A stretch of DNA of 64,000 bases from Ligustrum vulgare (GCA_963555705.1 OY743183.1:47605466-47669465), one strand, 5' to 3'; positions 11,801 to 22,640 are shown, counted from the stretch's first letter. The notes: generated by a model from the sequence alone, not told the origin. Numbers and translations are program-made.

Positions 11801-14800
11801 TTTTGGTTCCAGGTTATTGGAGATGTCCTAAGGATTCGGCAAATTCTCACCAACTTGATCAGGTACTCAATAACTCAAAAAAACTTTGTAACATATGGTT
11901 ATACATTCAGTTTATGCAAGTGCCTCATATTTCAGTTGGTAAAAGTATATGTATTTCTAATTGGAGGATAATTCAGTTGATTGGATTGAAAGGATTTAAA
12001 TTTTTTGGAACCATTTCCTGTCTGATTGAATTTTTCTTAATTAACTTTAATTGAAGTTAAGTTGATGGGTAATAATTATTATCCTTACTAAAAGAAAATA
12101 TTGACGTTTTACTTTCGAACATAAATATTTGGTGTTTTTTTATTCATAGGTGCTTTTGTTGGTTCTTAAATGGATAGGAACTTAAACTGATAAACTTTAG
12201 CCGTCAAAGAAAGGACAATTTTGTATTTACTCAGAATTTATTTCAACACCCTCCACCACAAATCTTCACGTCTGAGTCCAGATTTATTATTTCATCAAAG
12301 CACTTTAACTCACACAATTTTCATAAATGGATGATAGTGAGACTTGAAATCACGACCTTCGTATCCTCTGATACCACTTGGAGACATCTCATCTAAAAGC
12401 TTAAGTTTGCAAGAGAGTCAACAAATCTATTTATATAAATTGTCTTACACGCTACATATAAGCCTTGAAAATTCTAATCAAGATAGTCTCTCCCCTTTAT
12501 TTGTTCATTTACTTTTGAAAGAAGTTAAATTGTCGCAATTACAATCAACTATCTTCTATGTCCTTTTTTACTTGCTTGACTCCTCATACTGTTGCTATAG
12601 TGAAAAACAATTAATTTCTTGATTGAAGGAAAATATTTGATGTCATTTGATTGCCCATGAACACTTCAAACTTTGTGTTTAACAGTAATGCGATCAAGTT
12701 TACTCACGAAGGCAAGGTTGGTATAAAGCTTTATGTCGTAACAGAGCCACATAATGCAATGAATCAAGGATCTGATAAGAAGATTTCTTCTGATAAATCA
12801 AAAGTTTTAGCAGATATAAAGAAAGAAGAGAAGTGCTTATCTGTGTCTCAGAGTATGGGTGATCAAATTGGTACTCATAGACCTAAACATGGAGAAGATA
12901 CTTGTGGAAGTGATAGACATGAAAATGAACCCAGTGGTGGGCCGGTAAGAAACGGTATAAAGAAGGAAGGAGACAAAGAGAGCCCTCTCGATAATAATCA
13001 AGAAACAATAGTGTGGATATGCTGTGATGTCTATGATACAGGGATCGGAATACCTGGTATATACTCAAATTCTTTCTTTTGCTTGAATGCATGCTTTGAA
13101 AATTTTTATGGCATGTTTAGCTAAGTTTAAAAGTTTCACTTATAAGTAAAATAAGTAAGTTTAGCAATAAACAATTTTCTTATTGAGTAAAAGTGGACAG
13201 ACATAAGTTACTTATTCTTATAGTAAGGTCTGTAATTTTCAAAGCAAATAAACTTCTTACATGAAAGTGAGAAAATAGTAACTTACTAGAACATGTTTTA
13301 ATTGTTACTTTTTTTTTCAAAGGTCAGTGAAGCATGGTTTTAGTGCAAATACCTTTGAGTTATTACTTTTGTTTGATCTGTAAATGATGGATGTCTATAT
13401 GAATAATGGATATTACCTTTCTCAACCTTTGGTGTGACAGAAAATGCTATATCCACTTTGTTTAAGAAGTACATGCAAGTTGGCACGGATACTGCTCGAA
13501 AGTATGGTGGGACAGGATTGGGCCTAGCAATCTGTAAACAACTGGTAATCTATCATGGCCTTCTGCTGCACTCTTTTTTCACAATTCACTTGATGTTGCA
13601 TGAATAATTGGAACTTCTGAATAATTGGAACTTTATGAAGTAGAATAATGAAAGCAATTTCTCTTCAATAAATGTTCATTCTGAATTTCTGAGTTGTTTA
13701 TTTACTTTACAGGCGTATATGCTTATGCTTGATTATATCAATGAGAGTCAGTCAAGTATTTGTTGTATAAAACATTGGTGTAGTGTTATTTATTAGTGTA
13801 CACCGAGTCGAAGCTCTTGGCAGGTGTTTCTCACAAACAGTAAATTTTGTTCGTATATGAACAGGTCGAACTCATGGGTGGTCATCTCACTGTAACCAGT
13901 AAAGAACACTGTGGTTCGACTTTTATGTTTGTACTACCCTACAAGGTTTCGCCAGTGTTTGATGGTTCTGATGATCCCGATGAAATATCCGATATGGCGA
14001 ACCATGATGTCCCAGATGATGCAAATGACGATGATTTACATTCAGGCGTTTTCCTGTTCCTACCGCGAACTTTGGGTTCTTTATTTTCTTCTCAAGTCCC
14101 TGGACGGACCCAAAGATTATCACAACCCGGTTATGGATCTAAATGTAGTGGATTGTCGGCCTCCTATTCATTACCCTCTTTTAACATTACATCTGAAGAG
14201 AACAGCTCAGCTGAAGATGCAGGTTCAATAGGTGGCGTTATTGAGACATTATATGATGCTGAAACTTCACTGAGGTATAGCTCGGATTCAGACAACCTAA
14301 GTACAACTGCGAAAGACGAACAATATCCGGATAGAAGATATGATCATTTCAATCCATACAATCAATCCAGTCATTCTTGTACCGGTGAAACTTCAGATTC
14401 AATTGTTTCTCAAGAAGTTACCTGTAATGTGAAGACTCAGTCCAGTAGAAGTTCTGAGTGTTCTTCGAGTAACACTCCGGAAATCACAAAACCCGAGTTG
14501 AAGGCTAAGATCCTTCTTGTAGAAGATAACAAGATTAATGTTATGGTAACTAAGTCAATGATGAAGCAATTTGGACACAGCATAGACGTTGTGAACAACG
14601 GCGCAGAAGCTGTTCGTGCAGTTCAACGCAGTAGCTATGATCTCATTCTAATGGTACGTCCTGAAAAAAATCAGAACATACTTAAAATGTAGTTCCATAC
14701 TAATCGCAATGGTGACTTGCCCGACCCCCTTAAGTTAGTACATTCTCTCATATAGTTCATCAGAGGCATAAATATTCGATTATATATTCAGTATTTTTAA

Positions 14801-15242
14801 TATCCATTTTTCTTTCTATATTCAATTATAAATGGGGAATATTTACAGGATGTATGCATGCCAATAATGGATGGTCTTCAAGCTACAAAACTGATTCGAT
14901 CCTTTGAGGAAACGGGTAGTTGGAATGACGCAGTGAAGGCTGGAATGGAGCTTGGATTGCCTCCTGCAGATTCTACGCCGAATCCACAAGAACTAACGAA
15001 TTGTAGAAAGAGGATTCCTATCATAGCGGTAAGCACTCGACTTTCATCCAATTATGATTACTGCTCAAGAAATCCAGCGCCTCGTCTAGTTTTTTTACTC
15101 ACTACCGGTGCATTTGCAGATGACGGCGAATGCATTATCGGAAAGTGCAGACGAGTGTTTTGCGAATGGTATGGACTCGTTCGTGTCAAAGCCTGTGACT
15201 TTTCAAAATTTAAAACAATGTCTGGATCAATATTTATTGTAA
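8894..15242 (+). CDS. AHK5: Hybrid sensor histidine kinase, AHK5/CKI2 orthologue (12 coding exons)
   Basis: The protein is a two-component hybrid kinase that autophosphorylates on His and passes the phosphate to its own receiver Asp, then to HPt proteins. Arabidopsis AHK5 is cytoplasmic and acts in ethylene/ABA-modulated root growth and H2O2 responses of stomata. I join exons 8894-9610, 10094-10150, 10366-10593, 10768-10861, 10950-11156, 11588-11718, 11813-11862, 12686-13056, 13441-13544, 13865-14653, 14849-15028 and 15120-15242. All introns are GT-AG and the total is 3051 nt, or 1016 residues. Domains in order: acidic N-terminus and coiled coil (about 70-230), PAS-like sensor (about 225-335), HisKA with H380 in [10 protein letters not shown] box around 490-499, DTGIGIP at 612-618, GTGLGLAI near 642-649, a Ser-rich linker (about 680-865), and the receiver (868-1016) with E873/D874, D917 and K1000. 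No transmembrane segment is evident, as expected for AHK5. The start MVCEMEMDQ matches the family's N-terminus as I recall it. It is somewhat longer than Arabidopsis AHK5 (about 920 residues), mainly in the linkers. It looks intact. Confidence 0.96.
12366..12640 (-). mobile_element. Candidate copia-type LTR fragment inside intron 7 of the kinase gene
   Basis: Intron 7 (11863-12685) is the largest coding-region intron. On the minus strand at 12376-12366 it carries TGGTATCAGAG, the usual plant Ty1-copia primer-binding site complementary to initiator tRNA-Met. LTR-like sequence with 'ctaaaagcttaag' lies on the other side. I see no coding sequence and no target duplication, so this may be an old fragment. 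Reading frames here (12344-12622) are not exons. Confidence 0.4.
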
Positions 15243-15470
15243 TATCGTCTGTAAATGTTTGTCTTGTACAGGAAATGAATGCATTAGGAAAATTTTGCAA
15301 ACAATGTATAATGTTTTATCCAGTCTTTATAAAGCGTGTTTCTGTTCATCATTCATTTTAACTCTTTCCCTGTTTGCTCCAATAGCATGTTTGGCTAAAC
15401 CCAAAAAAATAAAAATAAATAAAGTACAGTGCTTGAATGTAATCAAAGATTTACTTTAACAATTAATCTT
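15243..15470 (+). other. 3' untranslated region of the kinase gene with poly(A) signals
   Basis: After the TAA at 15240-15242 the sequence becomes AT-rich. AATAAA-type hexamers cluster at about 15405-15423, which would give a 3' UTR of about 180-220 nt. The true cleavage site cannot be read from the sequence. Confidence 0.45.
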
Positions 15471-17543
15471 TTGAAAAAAAAAAAAAAAAAAATTACTTTA
15501 CTTCTTTTGGCAACTGTAAGAAAAAAAATGCTTCAAAGTTTTAAGTAAATTCTAAGATACATGTACATAATGTAAACTTGAATAATCATTATTATTATTA
15601 TTATTATTTTAAAATAAAAAACAGAATAAAAATAAAAAATAATGCTAGAGTGGGAAACAACCATAACAACATAAATTACTATTGTTCTCATAAATAAAAA
15701 AAAATGTCGACACCATCCAAAACTAAAAGTACATAAAATACAAGAGAGAGAATGGAAGACAACGAAATTGATACGTTGCCCAAGTGTAGCCCACCAGACA
15801 TGGGAGGTGTCCTCTCCGATCAGCCCTGTAGAAGACAAAGGCAACAAAAGGATCTCCTCTCAATATTTATAACTTCAAATGGTCATCCTCTACTTCTATT
15901 TGCTATTTGCTAATGAGCTATATTCTACTGATATTTGTAAAAAAATAAAAAATAAAATGGCTTTTAATTGTTAAGAACATAATGTTTCATAAATGTTGGC
16001 ACAATGTAAAGATTCATTGATCAGCATCGGGGTAGTCAAATCCCCTATCAAAGTTGTTCAAAGTCGCTCGAACGAAATAGTCAGTATTAAGGACTTCGTG
16101 TTGGTAATTGTCTCACATTTTCAAAAGTTGGAATCTTAATTTTATTTAAAATAGAGGTAATTACGTAATTGGTTGAATTTCTTTCTAAAATTGGTTTTAT
16201 GTGTCTTCATTGGAATAAAGTATTGTCGAAGTATGTTCCTCTACAATACATATCCTAGCGGGATTAGACCTGAGGCAACTCTTCTACTGTTGTGGTTGCG
16301 TGTTGTCCCAGTAACACGAGGGATAATTGTTAGAAGTGCAGTTGACCAAGAATTCTTCAGTTTTGATGAAGTCCATGATGTGAACTTTCCCTATAAATAT
16401 CAGTGTTCTAAAATCCAGGAATAAACGCTGTCTAAAAGCGTATTAACGCAATGCGTGAGTAAAACGCCTCGTATTATCCATATTCGCGGAATAATGTTAT
16501 TTACTGAACATAAATCGAAAAAATCGGTGATTAATGATCAAAAATCAATAATAAACCGTAACTTTTTCAATCCAATCAATTAGAAACCAATTGAACCAGT
16601 GTTATTTAGATAAATATAAATAAATAAATAAACTATACTCAGGGACTGCATGTAAACAGATGCATACCTTTGCAAACTTAATTCAGCTTATCACTTAATA
16701 ACACATTTATAAGGGTAATAGGTGTTCCCATCTTACATCAACATCCGATGTGGAATGAGAATTGATAGGTTTTTTTTTTTTTCTTGTTTTCCTTTTAAAT
16801 TGCTTTGGTTTTTTTTTTTAATTATTTTTACTTACCATTATTTGTTTGACTTTTCTCTCCAAACTATTATTTAAATATTAAATTTCTTATTTTATAAGGA
16901 TTAAAATATTTTGACATTTTGAAAGAAATAATATAATATAAAGAACATTATCAACCATAAATCTCTATTTTTTTAGTTAGTAATTCTAAAATTAAAGAAA
17001 ATTATTTATATATTTTATATTATTTGTGTATTTAGTTTTTATGTACTAAAATCTATTTTTCATATAAAAATTTATTTAATGTCTTAAAATATTATTAAAA
17101 GTACGAAACGCATTACGAGGATTATTCTTTGCATTGACACCCCTAAATTTGTGATTCTTGACCTCGACGCATCGAAATGCATTACTCATTTTAGAACATT
17201 GATAAATACACATGTTATTATCTTTTGTTGGAACACATTGATCAGAGATTTTTGTGAAAAAAATATAGTTTAACATCTTGATTTTTCTTGATTTCTTTGT
17301 GAGTTGTACAAAGAAGTAGAAATTGATAAATGTAATAAAATTTGATTATTTTTCCTATAATACATGGGGGGTTTGCTAAGTGCAAAGTCTATATAATTGT
17401 AACAATTTATTATATAGTGAAAAACGTTGACGGTCCGTAAATTTTGCATTTTATTTTCTTGTTGACTCAATTATTTCTTTAATATCAAAATTCAAAAGTT
17501 CTTGTAGGATTAATTAGGGGAATTGGTGTGTAATTCTCAATCC
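15471..17543. other. Intergenic, no gene seen
   Basis: Includes homopolymer runs and an ATT microsatellite near 15589-15608. The 83-codon frame at 16173-16424 has no recognisable domain and no splice context. 16450-17100 is strongly AT-rich. Confidence 0.5.
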
Positions 17544-17660
17544 TTAAAGATCTTCAAGGTCATCAGCTGGGTTAGCGGACTTCTCTGAGAAAGGTGGTTT
17601 TTGATACTCATCTGCACTCGGAAGCTCGTGGATGAGACCCTCCGGCAGAGCACGTAAAAC
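17544..17660 (-). pseudogene. Unrecognised coding-like C-terminal fragment
   Basis: The minus strand reads through a non-repetitive, compositionally protein-like tail, VLRALPEGLIHELPSADEY, then QKPPFSEKSANPADDLEDL, then a TAA at 17546-17544. The local base composition is richer in GC than its surroundings. No family was recognised. It could be the last exon of a gene, a captured exon or chance. No convincing acceptor was seen upstream. Confidence 0.3.
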
Positions 17661-17748
17661 ATATGTTTTTTGGCAGATAAATAAAACTAGTAAACGACCA
17701 GCTTGGTTGGCATGGTTGCCAATAATAAAGAAGTATAAATATCACTAA

Positions 17749-18241
17749 GGCTTCGTTTGATGTACATGAAAAATCATGTTTTCCAATCATTTTTCCACAT
17801 TTGTCATGTTTGTTTGTCAATTAATTCCATGAAAATGGTTTCCATGTCTTGCAACCCACGCGCCCAAATTTTCTCTTTTTAAGGAAATGGTTTTCCCAGT
17901 TAGGTAGTAGAATTTATTTTCCGGGAAAAAATTAGTACTATTTTCGTCACGTTTGATCATTTTTGTTATTGTTAATTGATTTATTTTTTTCCAAAAAATA
18001 ATATTATTATTATCAAGTAAAAATGTGTGAAAAAATTTTAAAAAATATTTTTTTTTATTAAAATAACTAAATTTTGCTTTATTTGCTATGGAAAATAATG
18101 TCAATCAAACAACAAAAGTTGAAACATTCCTCACTTTTTTCACCTAAAAAATTAACCAATCAAACACATAAAATATCCAATTTCCAAGAATTCAATTCCC
18201 TGAAATTCATTTTCTTTCCACATTCGCTATCAAACGCAGCA
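17749..18241. mobile_element. Tourist-like (PIF/Harbinger) MITE with TAA duplication
   Basis: The left end reads GGCTTCGTTTGAT. The reverse complement of the right end reads TGCTGCGTTTGAT, matching at 11 of 13 positions. The element is flanked by TAA on both sides (17746-17748 and 18242-18244), the three-base duplication typical of PIF/Harbinger. It is 493 bp and non-coding, and its halves are partly complementary ('catgttttcc' against 'ggaaaat'). Confidence 0.65.
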
Positions 18242-18244
18242 TAA

Positions 18245-18802
18245 TGTTAGTTTGTATCATATGAACCCTTCACATTCTCTCTCTCTTGTACCCAGACACT
18301 AACCACATTGGGGCATAATATGTAATTTACATCTTCCATCAATCTTCTGGACAAGGGCCCCTAAAGTTGGTGTTCAACTTTTTTTTTTTTTTTTTTAATA
18401 AAAAACTTTAACTCGCCTTTTTATAAAACAAGTTTTCTCAACCACGTAATATTATCCTCTTAACTTAAATTCTATGACAACTCTAACTGTCATTCCATCT
18501 TCTACATCAGAAGTTTGAAATAATGCAAAGAAATTTGTTCATAAAACTACCTCGTAAAAGAAATCAATTAAGTATTTCAACATAATAGGATGATAAGGAT
18601 CATTGTTAGTTCCTTCTTCTACTTTTGATCTTAATTTCCTTTTATATTAACATGATTTTCTCCATGGCCTAATAGAGGGAACTATCTTATACACCCTTCC
18701 TCAATTTCCAATATGGATACACCAATATACAAGCCTCTGATTCGTTGGTTTTTCCCAACTATATGGTCTCTTTTTTGCACGTGAGGAGATATACTATTTT
18801 TT
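18245..18802. other. Intergenic, no gene seen
   Basis: AT-rich DNA with a poly(T) run near 18380-18398. No domain or splice signal was recognised. Confidence 0.5.
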
Positions 18803-19112
18803 AACTTCCTGTACATTATCAAAAAAAAAAGGTGTAGCCCACACCCTGAGGGCCCGAACCGACCACGCCCAAGGTCATTGGTTCGGGAAGGTAAATCCAG
18901 GTTATGCCTCCAAGGAGCCAGGGTGGAAGGGCTTATGGTAAGCATGAGATATGCTCAATAACTCCCGCTTGCCACAAGGCCAATTCCACCTTGCGGGGAA
19001 TCGAACCAAGCACACAGCCGCGCTGAGCACTTACCACCCATCCCCTTTGCCACTTGGAGATGTACCCTGGGGGCTATATGATGCAGGTAAAAAACTTCCT
19101 GTACATTATCAA
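18803..19112 (-). mobile_element. tRNA-derived SINE with 20-bp target-site duplication
   Basis: A perfect 20-bp direct repeat, AACTTCCTGTACATTATCAA, flanks the element at 18803-18822 and 19093-19112. A poly(A) run adjoins the left copy on the plus strand followed by a GGTGTAGCCC terminus, and the promoter boxes read on the minus strand. These are a B box GGTTCGATTCC at 19007-18997 and an A box TGGCAAAGGGG at 19052-19042. The spacing and order match RNA polymerase III promoters of tRNA-derived SINEs. The body is about 270 bp and non-coding. Confidence 0.85.
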
Positions 19113-19395
19113 TATGTGAAATGTTGTTGCAAGAAGAACAGCTTCAAAGAATCTCCCAATTCTACAACAATTATTGTGGAATGATGAATAAATAAGACCC
19201 TTTCTCTTTACTGTTTTGAAGCCATTTTCTATTTTTATTTTCAAAAACATCCAAAACGCGTTATCTTTACCATTCTCCAAAATGCCTTTTCCAAAACAAG
19301 GAAAAAAATTACGAAGAAAATTCAAAATGATTAAATCATTATTTTGAACATTTTTAATGTAAACAGGCTGATCATTCAAAACGCGAAAAAGGCCG

Positions 19396-19530
19396 CATTT
19401 TGACAAAAGCTAGGGTAGCTGAACTGGAAACCTATACATTTATCATGATAGAGGTCATGGGTTCAATCCACACCGCCACTCTCTTTGGTTTTTTTTTTTT
19501 TTTTTTTTTTTTCACATTTTGTGTCAAAAG
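19396..19530 (+). mobile_element. Short SINE candidate with T-rich tail
   Basis: The body, about 19410-19512, has an A-box-like TAGCTGAACTGG at 19416-19427 and a B-box-like GGTTCAATCC at 19460-19469, then a long T run. Flanks read CATTTTGACAAAAG (19396-19409) and CATTTTGTGTCAAAAG (19515-19530). These could be a diverged target duplication. An isolated tRNA-like pseudogene is the alternative. Confidence 0.45.
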
Positions 19531-19557
19531 TAACATAAACCTACCACATCTTCACTT

Positions 19558-19786
19558 CTCCCCAACTCACCATCAGCCGCAGCCAGCTCTCCTCTCCTCC
19601 CTTTCTCCGTTTTTGACAGCAAGATCCATCCCCAACTCACCATCAGTCGCAGCCAGTGGACCATCCTCTCCTCCCCTTCTCCGTTTTGGACATCAAGATC
19701 CGTTTTGTGTCGCTCCGCACCAGATCCTCTGAACTTCGACAACACAAACAGGTACATATTTTCTCTTTTATTACAGTAATAAGTAC
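19558..19786. repeat. Pyrimidine-rich stretch with about 70-bp tandem duplication
   Basis: The phrase CCCAACTCACCATCAG recurs at 19561 and 19631 with similar downstream sequence ('ctcctctcctcc..ttctccg'). Composition is unlike the neighbouring AT-rich DNA. It ends near a donor-like CAG|GTACAT at 19751, so it could be a remnant of a transcribed leader. No protein is recognised. Confidence 0.5.
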
Positions 19787-20463
19787 TGTTACGACCATGA
19801 CTAATTAAACACAACACATCATCCATATGGGTCCACCAGGGGATCCACAAAATATCCAATAATCTAATCATGACTCACAGGTCAAAACTGTGGATCCCAA
19901 ACTTGCTAGATTCTTATATGCCGAGGTACCCATATGCCGAGGTGATGCTATGCCGAGATACCCTTTTTCCGAGGTGAGTACCCTGAAAAGGTTACAAGAT
20001 AGCTTGAGATGAATTGTCTGCAAAAGAAGACTTGATGTGATAACGTCTTTAAAAGGATTTGATGGTTACTTTAACCCTATGACGTGTAGTAAAGATTATA
20101 ACCAAATAAATGGTTTACCTCATGAAGGGTTAGGATATTGCCATGTGTGAAGCATAACACATGTCACAATCTAAGAGAATTACTCCTTCTATAAATAGAG
20201 CACACTTGCCTCCAAGGAAAATGTTAGAAACTCAATATATAAAATCTCACTCCATTTTCTCTCTTTTACACACTTATATTTCCCGCACTCAATTTATATT
20301 TACTTAAAATGAGTACTGACTTAGGCATCGGAGTGCAAACGGGAGCCACCTCGGCCCCCTTTGCAAGCTGATTATTTGTCCTAGTGTGCAGGAGATCCAC
20401 GTATTCAAGAGGGAGGAGCTGAGACGCGTTGATCCAATATCCTACCAGATTTTGTGGTCAACA
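19787..20463 (+). repeat. 5' LTR of the gypsy element
   Basis: It begins TG and ends CA (GGTCAACA at 20463), 677 bp. The first 225 bases or so align to 28058-28283 with scattered differences. It contains repeated TATGCCGAGGTACCC-like blocks near 19918-19975 and a TATA-like 'tataaatag' near 20190, typical of an LTR promoter. Confidence 0.8.
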
Positions 20464-20481
20464 TTTTGACGCCGTCTATAA
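20464..20481 (+). other. Primer-binding site of the gypsy element
   Basis: TTTTGACGCCGTCTATAA lies directly after the LTR's terminal CA. It is one or two substitutions from the TGGCGCCGTCTGTGGG primer sites known in plant gypsy elements. The substitutions are consistent with decay by C-to-T/G-to-A changes. Confidence 0.6.
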
Positions 20482-20519
20482 GAAACCACACTTCTAACCA
20501 CGAAAATCACGTGGTAAAA

Positions 20520-20970
20520 AGTTACACAAAACCTTAAAAAGGGCGGATAACCTCTTAGAAAAGAGTGAAGATCCACAAAAACCTTGATAGCTCTTAGAAA
20601 AGAGTGAAGAACCACAAAAATCTTGAAAAAGATGAAGAACCTCTTGAAAAACAGTGGAGAAAACATATACAAAACCTTGAAAAAAGGTGAAGAACCTCTT
20701 GAAAAAGAGAGGAGAAATACTACACAAAACCTTGAAAAATGGCTGATAATCTCTTGGAAAAGAGTGAAGCTACACAAAAATCTTGAAAAAATGTGAAGAA
20801 CCTCTTGAAAAAGAGAGGAGAAATACTACACAAAACCTTGAAAAATGGCTGATAACCTCTTGGAAAAGAGTGAAGAACCACAAAAACCTTGAAAAAAGGT
20901 GAAGAACCTCTTGAAAAAGAGAGGAGAAATACTACAAAAAACCTTGAAAAAGGAAGGAAACCTTTTGAGA
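20520..20970. repeat. Tandem array 1 in the gypsy leader, about 108-bp unit
   Basis: The unit contains GAAGAACCTCTTGAAAAAGA followed by 'aaaccttgaaaaa' modules. Full units begin near 20689, 20797 and 20900, with degenerate half-units before. Opposing open frames here (20442-20777 minus, 20899-21282 plus) are repeat by-products. Confidence 0.8.
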
Positions 20971-21037
20971 AAGATTGGTAACAAATGCCATGAAGAAAGG
21001 CCTCCCCGAAAGAGGGACTCTCCTTCTTATTTCCGTA

Positions 21038-21530
21038 AGTGGCATGACTCCTCTTATTGCCTAAGTAGCATGGCTCAAGAAGCCCATCTTATTGCCCTAA
21101 GTGGCATGGCTCAAGAAGCCCTCACATTGCCTAAGTGGCATGGCTCCTCTTATCGCCTAAGTGGCATGGCTCAAGAAGCCCATCTTATTGCCCTATGTGG
21201 CATGGCTCAAGAAGCCCTCACATTGCCCAAGTGGCATGGCTCCTCTTATTGCTTAAGTTGCATGGCTCCTCTTATTGCTTAAGTGACATGGCTCAAGAAG
21301 TCCATCTTATTGCCCTATGTGGCATGGCTCAAGAAGCCCTCACATTGCCTAAGTGGCATAGCTCGTCTTATTGCCTAAGTGGCGTGGCTCAAGAGTCTCA
21401 TCTTATTGCCCTAAGTGGCATGGCTCAAGAAGCCCTCACATTTCCTAAGTGGCATAGCCCCCCATATTGCCTAAGTGGCATGGCCGAAGTGGCATGGCTC
21501 AAGAAGTCCTCCTTATTGCCTAAGCGACAT
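21038..21530. repeat. Tandem array 2 in the gypsy leader, 'aagtggcatggctc' modules
   Basis: Modules built on AAGTGGCATGGCTCAAGAAG and CTCCTCTTATTGCCTAAG alternate about ten times, with period variants of roughly 30-50 bp. The array is GC-richer than its surroundings. It produces repetitive peptides in several frames that I do not regard as proteins. Confidence 0.85.
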
Positions 21531-22085
21531 GACTCATACCTCTTCCGAAGGACGTCTTCCATGGACCCCTTCCGAAGCACCTCTTCCGAAGGACGTCTTC
21601 CATAGACCCCTTCCGAAGTACCTCCTCTTCCGAAGGACGTCTTCCATGGACCCCTTCCAATGCACCTCTTCTGAAGGACGTCTTCCATGGACCTCTTTTG
21701 AATGACATCTTCCATGGACCCCTTCCAAAGAACCTCTTCCGAAGGACGTCTTCCATGGACCCCTTCCGAAGTACCTCTTCCGAATGACGTCTTCCATGGA
21801 CCTCTTCTGAAGGACATCTTCCATGGACCCCTTCCGAAGCACCTCTTCAGAATGACCTCTTCCATGGACCCTTTCCGAAGCACCTCTTCCGAAGGACGTC
21901 TTCCATGGACCCCTTTCGAAGCACCTCTTCCGAGGGACGTCTTCCATGGACCCCTTCCGAAGCACCTTTTTCGAGGGACGTCATCCATGGACTCCTTTCG
22001 AAGCACCTCTTCTGAGGGACATCTTCCATTGCCCCCTTCTGAAGTGCCTCTTCCGAAGGACGTCTTCCAAGGACCCATTCCAAAG
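21531..22085. repeat. Tandem array 3 in the gypsy leader, 41-bp unit
   Basis: The unit, CATGGACCCCTTCCGAAGCA followed by CCTCTTCCGAAGGACGTCTTC, starts at 21560, 21601, 21645 and 21686 and continues with 29-44 bp spacings. Both strands are open for up to 217 codons because the unit lacks stop codons. The CCATGG and GACGTC cores are palindromic, which is why both strands look similar. Confidence 0.88.
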
Positions 22086-22439
22086 GATTCCTACAAGGGA
22101 CTTCTTCCAAGAGAAGAACTACGTCAATTGACACCCTGAAAAGGGAGACCCCTGAACAAGGGACTCCTGAAGAAGAACACCCTGAAAAGGGAAACCCTGA
22201 ACAAGGGACTCATGAAGAAGAGAACCTTAAAAAAAGGGGAGATCCTGAAAATGAACACCTATGAAAAATTCCCCCCCCCCTAAAAGAGGAGCGAACGTCT
22301 CATAAATGTTGCAGCAGCATAGTGTCAAAAGACCCTCGCAGTCATGTCTGATTTAAATGTCGTGGTAACGCAGACTCATGAAACAATAAAAGCTCTACTT
22401 ATTGCCGAAGCGAAACGGTTCGAAGCAGCCCACCTTTAT

Positions 22440-22640
22440 TGTGCCAACATGGCAGGACTTAAATAACAATATATTATCAAGCTCGGTTTAAGTGTCTCCA
22501 TGACAAACGGTCTCAAAGACCCTATATTATTAAGCTCGGCTTAATTGTCTCCACGACACACGGTCTCAGAGACCTTATATTCTTAAGCCTTGGCTTAAGT
22601 GTCTCTGAAATGACACGGCTATAGGAGCCCTACCTACTCG
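22440..22640. repeat. Degenerate tandem repeat, about 55-75 bp unit
   Basis: Three diverged copies of a unit built on 'tattattaagctcgg.ttaa.tgtctcca.gacacacggtctcagagacc' lie at about 22470, 22525 and 22580. They are older than arrays 1-3 judged by divergence. Confidence 0.55.

Noticed and set aside
11593..12054. 153-codon frame starting MKLEATKF as one continuous exon
   Set aside because: Its first part is exon 6, but it then reads through the GTGAGG donor at 11719. The family sequence resumes after the acceptor at 11812 in exon 7.
12344..12622. 92-codon frame within intron 7 as a possible additional kinase exon
   Set aside because: The homologous protein continues directly from exon 7 (ILTNLIS) to exon 8 (NAIKFTHEG), and the frame overlaps copia-like repeat sequence.
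18997..19052. Possible tRNA gene on the minus strand
   Set aside because: A and B boxes are present, but they lie in a body of about 270 bp with a poly(A) end and a 20-bp target duplication, so it is a SINE. No acceptor-stem pairing was seen.
20899..21605. Plus-strand frames of 127 and 156 codons with repeated 'GMAQEA' and 'LPKWHGSS' peptides
   Set aside because: Direct translation of tandem arrays 1 and 2 in the gypsy leader, with no independent coding evidence.
21425..22139. Long overlapping open frames on both strands (up to 217 codons) with repeated peptide motifs
   Set aside because: They are produced by the 41-bp tandem unit, which lacks stops in most frames on both strands. The peptides are purely periodic with no start context or splice sites.
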